Of a DNA stretch of 64,000 nt, positions 35,179 through 46,000 are shown piece after piece. Both the position numbers and the translations under genes were made by a program. A model generated the notes under the pieces. It saw only the letters and a program-made list of their open reading frames with translations. It searched no databases and was not told where the DNA came from. Position 1 is the first letter of the stretch; every line of letters begins with the position of its first letter. The stretch is taken from positions 508,275 to 572,274 of the forward strand of contig NMRA01000225.1 of NCBI GenBank assembly GCA_002633005.1, given 5' to 3'. This stretch comes from Phoronis australis (lineage: Eukaryota > Phoronida > Phoronidae).

Positions 35179-35855
35179 TTGCCTTTGTCTCGGTACCTCC
35201 TGGACCCAGCGCATACTAGCTGTAGTACCCAGAAATTGTTGTTTTTAAGGATATTTTTAGTTTTCATTTATTTTATCCGAATGGATATCGTCTTGTTTCG
35301 TAGCAAAAGTGAGGAACATTTCCTTAGTTATTCATATATCCGTAGGCTGGCGTGCAACTGAACTTCTCGCCAGAATTGACAGAGTCGATCTGCATAGGAG
35401 GGGCACTGGATTACTGAACTCAAAGCTTTGTTCGAACTGTTGTCAAGAAAAATAAACTATTAAATTACTTTTTGTTGAGAACCTTTAGTCAACACTTCGC
35501 CTGCTGAGTTAAAGAGAGCTGAATTTTTTATTGTAAAACCAAGAAGTCAAAAATAACTCAAATTCCTTTTTGAAGCTTCATAAACATGATGCTTGGAATT
35601 GTGAAGCTTTAAAGTGTACACAACATGACTCTAGTACCTCAAAATAAATTTTATTACTATATCTTACTTGATTTCAGTGCCTTTAGTGCACAGCTCATAA
35701 AGAAACACGCAAAAATTGAAAAAATAATGATTATGTACAACGTCATGGGTTGAACCCAAGACGTTCGCCATACTGTTCAGATCAGAGACAAAGTGTATAG
35801 AGTGAAGTGAAAGCAAAGTACATTTAGCGTCGAGAAGGTTCGTAGAGGGATCAAA

Positions 35856-36076
35856 AGATGTGTTGCCGGAGGCTGCAGCAACGGCAGACAGGCAGAGAAC
35901 GTCTCGGTGTTTCGAAGGACACCAAAGTTGCGCAGAAGTGGCATCACTTCGTGCGCCGAACGAGAGTGGACCAAGCGCTTTGGTCCGGGGCCACTCTGTG
36001 TTTTGCCCACTTTGAGGACTCGTGTTTCGACTTCAGTCACAGGAGATGTTACGATGAAAGCCTGGTTCAATAAAGG
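35856..36076 (+). pseudogene. frameshifted THAP domain relic
   Basis: One frame gives RCVAGGCSNGRQAENVSVF. A shifted frame gives SKDTKVAQKWHHFVRR and then LCFAHFEDSCFDFSHRR, ending at TAA. Together these cover the THAP signature Cys-x4-Cys ... Trp ... Cys-x2-His-Phe, but the halves lie in different frames. The start ATG (35858-35860) is out of frame with the first half. No splice pair repairs this, so it reads as a decayed THAP domain. Confidence 0.6.
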
Positions 36077-36106
36077 GCAATATTTATCATTCAGAAACAT
36101 CGGCTC

Positions 36107-36355
36107 TTAATTCAGGATCATCTGTTGGATGACTGAGTTGACTCGCCGAGCCCGAGGCCGCTTCTCTCGCGGGAGGATCCAGTTGGTAAGGCTCAAAGTA
36201 GAAAAATACGCAGCCGGAAGCAGATCAAACTTGTTCTCGCTTTCGTGCAACCCCATTTCCTCATCCTGGCCACCATTCCCGTACGTTTTTTCAAAGTATT
36301 CATTCAATTCTTGCTCATAATCGTCGTCGCTTTCAAATTCACTGCTCTCCGCCAT
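36107..36355 (-). CDS. small acidic hypothetical ORF
   Basis: 82 codons from a true ATG, beginning MAESSEFESDDDYEQELNEY, followed by FEKTYGNGGQDEEMG. The protein is strongly acidic at the N terminus and basic near the C terminus (PREKRPRARR). Across about 36120-36200 another minus-strand frame reads YFEPYQLDPPARE, which is more protein-like, so a frameshift or missing intron is possible. It is convergent with the THAP relic. No family recognised; it may be part of a decayed element or the first exon of a gene. Confidence 0.3.
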   Translation of the reverse strand: MAESSEFESDDDYEQELNEYFEKTYGNGGQDEEMGLHESENKFDLLPAAYFSTLSLTNWILPREKRPRARRVNSVIQQMILN

Positions 36356-36600
36356 TTTTCAATGCTAGTCACTGATCTCTTGTGTTCAACCCATGACGTC
36401 ACATGGCGGGAAATGTGAAAATTGGCAAAATTGAAAGAAAAATCAAAATTTCGAGCTAATCACACAAAATAAACATGGGTTTAGCTAATTTTTACGTCAT
36501 ACCTTTAGTCTGTGGCCACCGGTAATTCAAAATGTGCAAAAATCCATGGTGTGTACTGTTTAAAAAAGAATTTGAGTTATTTTTGACTTATCGGTTGGAG

Positions 36601-36643
36601 GCGGAGCTTGCAAAAGGTCAATTTGACCTATCGCAAGCTCCGC
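36601..36643. repeat. 43-bp near-perfect palindrome
   Basis: GCGGAGCTTGC at the left is answered by GCAAGCTCCGC at the right. The centre AGGTCAATTTGACCT (36615-36629) is itself an inverted pair AGGTCA-n3-TGACCT. The two arms are separated by AAA and ATC mismatches only. It can form a cruciform or hairpin. Confidence 0.85.
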
Positions 36644-37039
36644 TCCGTGGTGGCAAAAGCGCTGATTTCACGAAATAAACATAACAGCTGCAAATCAAAA
36701 GTTTAAATCTCAGAAAAGAAACTGTTATTGATTTAATGTTTGGATGTCAACGCGAAATTTGAAACGCATTTAGAGGAAATTATTGTCCGACTATTTGATA
36801 TTCGCTATGGCAACTTGGAATTTTCCCGGGTCGCCAAACAAACTTTGTGGTCGCATTGGCGACGAAAAGGTCGCCAAATCGATGTATGCAGTATGATTCA
36901 ATGAAAAGCATACGAAATAAAAACTGGATGTGAGCTACAAATGTATGGAATACATGTACATGTAGATGTATACACTTGGCAAATTTTTGCGCGAAAGATT
37001 TTCGAGGCACGCGCCATCCGATGAAGCTGAAGTTAAATC

Positions 37040-37066
37040 TCACGCACCTATCACCACGCCTGCGTT
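37040..37066 (-). CDS. candidate last exon of the RNF213-like gene
   Basis: After the acceptor TTCTTGGGTCTACAG on the minus strand, phase 0, eight codons (NAGVVIGA) lead to TGA. The phase fits the donor at 37363 and the intron would be 296 nt. A variant ATTAAA lies at 36732-36737 on the minus strand. Support is only splice signals and phase. Confidence 0.4.
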   Translation of the reverse strand, partial: NAGVVIGA

Positions 37067-40000
37067 CTGTAGACCCAAGAAACTCGCAAGATTACGCATG
37101 ACTTCGCAAGTCACCCAATTACATTAACCTGACTCGCTAAATTCTTGCATCTACGAAACATAGCCCGAGTTTCTGCACGTCTACTTCGTTTTCAGTGACG
37201 TCAGCGAATGTTTACGAGCCCGGCAACAACCGTCACACAATAAAGTTTGAAAAACGACCATCAGCGCCACTAGTGGAACGGAACTCCCATAATCAAACAT
37301 TTTGACTGATTACCTTGATATATGTGCGTCTAATTACAAATCCAAGTATTGGGTCAACTCACCTGAACCCTGTCCAAGTGCTTCAACACGTGGTAGATGT
37401 GCTGCAACTGAATACTGGGGTCAAATATGACTTGCAGGCTTTGAATGAATTCCTGTTCCTCTCCACCACACGAGCGCAGTTGGTCTTGTACAATTCTTAT
37501 CAATGGCTGGAATCTATCTGCACCTGTGTTTTGAGGCCATGAAAAATTATTGTAAATGAACCGTCTCAAAAGCCGAGCTGCCAATTTACTGTCAACGCTT
37601 GTCTGTGCAAGTCGAGCATAAAATTGAGCATCAACCTTTTCACGGAACTCAACTGGAAGTTTGTCTTCTGCACAACGGCACACTAGCTCATCAAGTACAT
37701 CACAGAGAGCTGCTAAATGACAAAGCTGTAAAGTGTTGCCAGGAAGAAGCTCACCAGGAAATTCTGGATAACGCATCTCGGTGTTAACGTACTCAGTGAT
37801 CGTCATGGTAGGCGAACACCTTTCACTAGGTCTGTCCCACACTTGAAGTATCACATCTAGGTGTATTTTCAATCTTTCGCGGTTTCGTACGTTAACGTCC
37901 TCAAGGATTGTCCTGAAAGTGTCAGGCAATGGCTTGTGCTTGGAACTAGTTTTAAAATAGAGCCTCGGAATTGTATTGGTTGCAACTTCATTGGTATATC
38001 GGAAAAAGGGAAACATGTCAAGCAGCACGTGTGCTTTCCCAAAAACAAGTCGCTTGCCGAGGATTAGTTCGATTGCATAGAAATCAAACTGGATGTCGTA
38101 GCCCATTCCATAATCGACGTTGAACTGGGACCTCTTAAGCAGACCATCCTCCCATTCATCCCACGAGCAATCGATGATTTGAGAAGTTTTGACGTCAGTT
38201 ACTGCAGTCATGGGGATAACGGCGGTTGCTTGGTCTTGGAGTAAGAAACTCAAAACCTTACACTCTCCTTTAGCAGTCATTACCATAACATTCTCAAGGA
38301 AACTGTTTTGTATGGAGACCAATGCCTTGATAACTTTGTATATATTCGATTCTTTGTTTACAGCAATGCATTCTTCTAGTCTCGATCGGTGATGCAATGG
38401 CTCCAGTTGCGACAAAGTGGAATCGTACGATGCTAGATGCTCGATGTTCTCGAGTATTCCAATCCAGGATTTTTGAAGATCGTTGAAGGCCTGCAACAAC
38501 TTTAGTTTTGCCTTTGTATCTTGAGTGCTTTCCATAACATCCATAATGAAATTACTGGAGTGTGTGCGGAGAACGGCGTTACTTTTAAACGTATTAATTG
38601 TGTTTTGCCATACGAGTAAGGATTTCAGAAATTTGACGAGGGAGATACAATCTTTCACAAAGTAAAAATAGCCCAGAAATGGATTTCTGTTTTTCCACTT
38701 GCTCGTCATGTAAGCACCATATAAACTTTGAGCCGTCTTGACAGGTGTGAATCTAAACAGCGTCTGAACAAAGTTTCCGCTTTCGTTCTCAGGTAACTCC
38801 TCAATCGCAGACTCAAACGAATCTAAAGAGAAGCACGCTGTGTCACGCATAAACTCCTTGATGATTCGGTGTCGCCTCTGCACTAACTCACTTACCTCGA
38901 TGGTAAAAAATTGCATCCACTCGTCACTCTCTTCTGCTGAGTTGAATGTGCAGGTGCCTTTGAGTAACAGTGGCTGCAAACGTTGTACTACTATATGTAA
39001 GAAACAGCAAATGTGGTTTGCTGGCAAACAGAACATATCTTGCAGTCGATTCCACAAAGCCATTATTTGATCGACCTCGTTTTCGACTTCAGATACGCTG
39101 TGCTCTGTTAATGCATACCCGGACAAAATGCTACTGTGAAGAAGCAATTTGAAGATCACGTAAGGTGGAGAATTGCAGTTTGGAATATTCCAGCTTGGTA
39201 CTCTATACGGAATGGTAGTACAGTGTTCCTCTGAATGCTCCTCTCGGCGGGTACCACACATAGGGCACACGCCAAAAGTCGTTACAGTTTTATGCATGCA
39301 ACTACACTCGATAGCCCGAAAGTTAGGTTGATGGGTTGAAGTGGTGTCGACGTGGATTTTAGGAATGCATAACTGCTTCAGTTCAGACGGGTTAAAGAAT
39401 GCCTTCGTGAATAAACCGGAGATGACCATGCTGCCTCCTGTCGTAACCTCGTCTTCGCACGACACGGCCACGCATGCCATGTGAACAGCTACCGAAGCCA
39501 CAAGCACAGTTTTCAGGTCACTTGTCGGTGAAATGTCAAGCATAGAACTACTAAACCTCTTGTTAAATGAAAGGCACTTCAAAATATTTGCAAAGGCAGT
39601 TGGGAAATGTGCCGTGAGCTCAGATACACGTTGTCCAGTATCCTTTTCAGAAGGCTTAAGTTGCCTAAGCCCAGACACCAAGTACATTCTGTCCACAATC
39701 ATAGCTAAAAGGGCGTGTCTCTTTTCCACAGATGTACTAGCTTCAAGTATACAATCTTCCATGTCGATCTCGTCTCCATTCAATAGTTTCAAGAATGAGT
39801 CACATGCTTTGTGATACCCTGGTGTTAAGGACATAACATTAAACCCAATGGGATTCACGTTCGGAGAGTTCGTCCAGTTTGTGTTTTGAAGAACAGGAAG
39901 TTTGCAACTGTAGTTATTACAAATCATTTGCAATTCTGTGAGTCCCATATCGAAATGCATAACTTTAAAAAGGAATTGTATCAATAAGTCTTTTGAACTG

Positions 40001-43000
40001 GAAGTGCCTTCTATCAACTGCGAAACTTGTTGGAGGACGCTGTCGGACACGAGTCGTGTCTTATTGGATAGTTGTCCACCAACAACTCTAATAAACGCTT
40101 TCAAGTAACCAGCAGCAACCACAAATTTAACTGACTTACCGTGTCCCTCAGAAACTACCGCTTGTGATCTTCTTGCGTTTTGAAGATATTCAGATACAGA
40201 GTCGTCGCATAATTCCACCGTCATTCGTCTGAATAGATCAATTTCAACAACATCGCACATCAAGACTGCTAAATTAGACGCACACTTTTCTGATGAGTTT
40301 CTGAAGACACGGTCAATTTCACCCACAATCGACTGGTCAGAAAGCATGCATTCGCTGAGGATGTCTTCATAAAGCTTAGAGTTCCGTTCAGTTTCGCCAA
40401 ACCACAATCGATCAATTACAGGCCCAAGAAATTGCCATATCTCATCGAGAATCTGTCCCTCTGACATCTTTTTCAAGAACAAAGTTACAGCCACACTGTC
40501 CTGATTAGCATCTAAGCAGCACATTAAGTAGAAACTCACAAACTTAGCCACACGATCAAAGGGGACATTGTTCCCAAGGGCAGTTGCAAGATTCATTATT
40601 GTGTCAAATAACGCCTTAGATTCTAGAGGATGCTCTTCGTCTCGGACACATTCAGCAAACTGGGACAAGATATCTAGATCTCCCGGAATAAACGGAATTA
40701 ATAGGTTGGTGGTCAAATCGCTCAGCACACGCAACACATGAAGTGTACTTGGATAACAGCTTATGTGGTTAGCCACAGATAGAACTCCGTTCGTCTTGTA
40801 CTGCCAAGTAGCGACATTCCCGCACCGGCTTATCAGGTTGTGATACGGGAGTATACTTTTGCAGGCAGTATCTACGAAAGCATCTTCGGGCGCTAATTCG
40901 GTCGCATTGTCTGCTGATTCCGTCAAATCAGTTACTGGGACATTAGCTATGTCTTTGCACATAGAGGCTAAACGAGCAATATTGAAAACTGTGTCTCTTC
41001 TAACCCAAAAGTTAGTGATGAATTGAACAGCGTGATTGATAGAACGACCCATTGCTTCCCTGTCGGAGACATTTATTGACCATTTCAAAATGTGCATAAG
41101 TTCGTCATTGGATAAACGAGTGACTAAGTCGCTAGATTCGATAGCACAAAAATCTTCAATAAGTTCGGAAGTGTCGTTCTCAAAAAAACGACGAAGCTCA
41201 GGAAGGTTTTTAAGCATAACACGCTGATAGCCAGATTGCAGTTGGCGATAACACTCTGAAAAATCATCATTCTCTTCGATGTCTTCGTATTCTTGAAGAA
41301 ATTGTTCTTCGTATTCCTTTAGTCGATCAACAAAGATTTTGATGAAGGGGATTGAGTAGGCTGATCGACTGCCCTCACAGGTGTAAAAGTCAATTTCATA
41401 GTATTTTGGCAAACTATCAATGCAAAAGATTTTGGGGTTTAGGAAAATCTCTGTCCAAAACTCTTCGTGAATTTCAAAACTGTTCCAAGCTCCACACCTT
41501 TCCAACAGAAAGACGACCATTGCCAACGGTTCACGCACTATTCCTTGGATATAAGAAGTGACAGTCGTCATCAAGGGGAAAGAGTTGCAGAAATTATAGC
41601 CGTCAGAGGCCAGTTTCACACACCATGACTGCGGAGAGAAAGCCTCTTCCTGCTGTGCACTGTTGGTTGCTATCCAGCGCAGTACGTATTCTGCTATGGC
41701 ACTCGACATCGGCGAGAATTTCGCATCTCTTGTAATTCTCAAAATACACTGGCTGGTTCGAGGAACAGCAGTGTATCTAATGCGCGAGAACGCCCAAAGT
41801 AGACTTTCCTTAACATACTGTTCGACTTGAAATAATTGTCCATCTTCCAATGTGTCGGCTACAGACATTGTTAGAAGTGAGGGAATGGGAAGGCGTGGCT
41901 CATCAAGTGAGTCGATGTTAATCAGCTGCCAGGAGCTGAGGAAACCGAGTTCCCAGTTATCCGAATGGTTGTCCATGTGAACGATAATAACAACATGCTT
42001 TTTAATATCCGTTTTTTTCTCCTTGTATTCAGCCCTGTACTTGTCGATGAGACTTTTTGCCAGGGTCATGTGCTGACTATCAAGCAACGGCTTGCATTGC
42101 AAAACCAGTATCTCATCTTCTCCATTAGTCCAGAACTGTTTGACGCTGTCACTCAGGATCCTTTCTGATTGAAATGTGCTGAGAACAAGGCATTTAACAT
42201 TGAACTTAACTGCGCTTTTGACATTGAATGTTAGTTCTGTTCTGCTGTAAATAACAGCCTTCAATCCCACGTTGTCCCTGACCAGCTTTGCATTAATTTC
42301 ACTGTCCACATCGAATGCGTTCTCAAGAAAGTGGTTCAATCCTTTATGAATTGGGAGCTGGAAGTAACGACTTTGCCAAGCACGTGTTTCTGCCGCAGAT
42401 TGTGCAGCTAGCTGAGAACGAGAAGCGCGGAGTACTCCATCTGGTGAGCAAATCCACATCAGTGCTTCTTTGCATTGTTTCAAAAGTTCGCCTTTTGCCT
42501 CAGGACTTAAGGCCGGTGTATCAGGCCATTTTGCTAATATTAGCGATGGCATCAGGTCATCCCAGTAGCCACAAATCGCGCCTGAAATAGTGAACAATTC
42601 CATCATCTCGGGAATCGTGCACATGTCGCGAAGCCAGTCTTCCATTTCTTTGACAACGTCTCTTTGTTGAAGAGATAGCACATCTCTGAACGACAGGTTT
42701 TGTTTTTCAAACCTGTTTAAAAGTGGTGGGTCTGAATACGCAACTTTTGATTTATCAACAAGAATGATACATTTGAATGTATCATGGACATAGCACAACG
42801 GATTGCTAAATGCTCCCAAAGCAATCCTGCAAGTTTTTCCAAAACTGTGAATGCTATAGCTTTGATTAAGCATGTCGTAGAGACTTCCGTATATGCTTTC
42901 CAAGTCTTTGAGAACAAGTATGACTCCTTTCTCCATACATAAGATAATTTTGCTCAAAGTCCTATAATTGTAATCTTCATTCAAATCTTCCTGGAACTGA

Positions 43001-46000
43001 CTGCCAAAAATCACTTCGTACTCCCGATTTTGAGAAGCAATAAAATTTTCCAATAGAATAAAACCAGAAGCACCATGCGTAATCAACATGAGATGTCGTG
43101 CTGCTTTGTCATTGATGTTCGCTTGCACAAGCTCCTTTACTGGTAAAAGTGCTTCGCACTTCTCCAGGGGATCGATATGCCTAAGGAAGTGATTCACAAC
43201 AACTGCTGTCTGTCCTTCTAAGCCACCAAAATTGCGAAGCAATCCCATTTTCCAGTGATTCATGTCTATGTCACATGATTTAGTGCAAAGGTATTTGACG
43301 AGCGAGTAGTAGTCTCGGAGACCGTGAAAGTTGTCATGACTTTGTTTGTTTCGATATTCAACATATGCTTTCGACAAAGCCTCTAATGTTTGGCGCGGCA
43401 AACGGGGCAAAGTCGTTTGGTTTTCATCAGTTTCATCCACGGCAATAGACAGAGCTGTGTTAAACAGTTCTTCAGCGTCTGGCTCCGGCCTCGATAAGTG
43501 AATGGCTCTGTTCATTTTAGCAGCATCCAATGCCCAATTTGATATCCCCACCACAGCAATGTCCAATGGTCTGCCATCCTCGTTTTCCAAAAGGCTGTGT
43601 AACACCTTCAACGGATTCGAACTTGAAAGTTCAGCCAAGCCTATTTCGTCAATAAGTACTACAGGTAAAAAGTCATCGCCGCTATTGCTTTTTCTGTATC
43701 GTCTTGCCTTCTCAAAAACATTAATTATTCCTTCAGATGTTGATGACGTCGAACCTTGATATGACAGAACAAAAACCTGAGGCAAAGCTCTGAAAAGGGC
43801 ATTTTGGGACTCTTGGCCACGGAGATTATTCTGTATCAGCTGAACAGACAGGGATTTGCTACATCCTGGCTTACCAACCAGAAAAATTGGCAGTTTGTTC
43901 AAAATGCATACCAGAACGAGGAAAACGTTCTCACGCAGCGCCGTATTTTTAGCTGTGTTATTTGGTAGCACCATTCGGCTCAATAAATCTTTCTGTTCTT
44001 CCTGTATGATATCTTCGAAAGCACCAGAGCTGTATTGATAGCCATTGTTAATCAGGCAAGTGGACATTTCTCTACAGTAATCCACACGGGCAATGGCTGT
44101 TGGAAGTCGTGACAGATAGCAATGTGCCAAAGACAAAAACACTGCTCGCATTATCGTGCTTTCATTTGTTTCATAACTTCTGTTGTCAGCTTCACACTTT
44201 TTCTTCAGGAAGGTGTCCATAAACCAAACAACAAGACCCACACATCGCCTTACATTTCGCAAACTGACACACCAAGAGTTGCCTTCACGTTTCCGAACGA
44301 ATGTTTGCGAGACTGATAACAGGACTGTCAAAATGTCCCTGAATTTCCCAGGTAGGCTTTCTACACTGCCAACCATGCGTGAGATGTAAACTGTTTCGTC
44401 TTTCTCCTCAAGCGATCCGAAATCCCACACATAATCCATCAGAGCTTCTGGTAGTGGGTGGACTCGGTACACTAAGTTAGACCGAACGTCAGTCTTTACC
44501 TTGCCTTCTAAGCCCGACGTGAATATGGTGTCATCGCTCCGGATTTGGTATGGATTACAGGCTGCCAATAAAACAAGATTTGTTGCCAAGACCTGACCTC
44601 GACATGTTTGGTGACAAAGAATCTCGCTGATCAGTCCAATATGGTTGCAGGTATTTATTTCATCCATGAAAAACCAGAATTTTCTGTTCTGATGCTGTGT
44701 TGCTTGATCATTGATGCCCGTTATCTTGTCAATGATTGATCTTTCGTCTGTCCCTGCGTGTATGTGAAATACTTCCAAGCATACACCAACAGTTTTCGCC
44801 AGATAAATAACGAGACTTGTTTTACCACATCCAGTTTCACCCATAAGGACCACTGGCACTGCAGATTGAATTCGACAGAACATTAACACCATTTTAAGCA
44901 AATTGTCAGTGGTCAAGACGAAATTTGTTGGCAGGTCAGTAGGTGGAGACGGATCTGATCTTACAACTTTCTGTAAGGCGTTTTTCAAACTCAGTTGACT
45001 TGCCTCATTGCAATCGTACAATTGTTGTCCAAGTCGATCTTCGATTAGGTTCACCAACTGATAAGGAACTTGCTGACGGTTCTTAAAGAGCACGGAAATG
45101 GCATTATAGTCTAGCGCTTGGAAAACTAAAAGCAGATGATTGTCTTGAAACCAGCGTCTCATGCCTTTGACCCGCTCAGCCATTAGGTCTGCAGTTACAA
45201 CCAGAGTAGCTGACTGTGAACGTTGGCCAAACCTTGACTCACTTTCTACCGCAGCTTTCACCGCTCTCCTAGAAAAGGCCGCAAACACAGACATCATTTC
45301 CTTCACCAGCGTACTTTTAACAGTATTGTCTGCACCACACATAGCTCGCATACGTTTTGCTTGAAAGAAATAACTTGCTGATAATTTTTTCAGTTGATCT
45401 GCAAAGCATTTCATGAAAACTTCTACAGAACTGAATGATGAAGACTGGCTAATGTCCATATATTTACGCAGCAGACTGCGGCAGAAATCCAGAGACAGAG
45501 GCGCGACAGTAGAAATTCCGTCGAAGCAAATGTCTGTATTGTCTAGTGTTTCTTGATCAAGAGCATTCAGGTAGTGACAAACAACTTGGGTGGGGCTCTT
45601 TGCTTCCGGTGAAATTTTGTACATTTGGATTAAGTCGTCACCACTTTTCCAGTTTAAATGTATCTTCTGAAAAAATGTACATGTGTACAATGCGTTCTTC
45701 AGCCACTGGTTTAAACTATTGGCGATCTCAATGCAAACAAAACTTGTCGGCAAAACAAATCTGTTCGTACCACTTGAAGTTATACCCAATATAAGAAGCT
45801 CAAAAATGAAAGCTTCCAGTTGGTCAGGGTCGTCTACTTCATTTACGTCCAGATGAAGCAAAGAATTTGGCGCGATTGGAGTTGCTCGCAAGCGAGTGAT
45901 CAGCTCAGACTTATCAAAAGGTCCGCTTATGGGAAAACTCACTCTTGATCGTTTCTGAGCATGAGCTAGTTTACAAACTTCTTCTGTTTTGCCAGCACCA

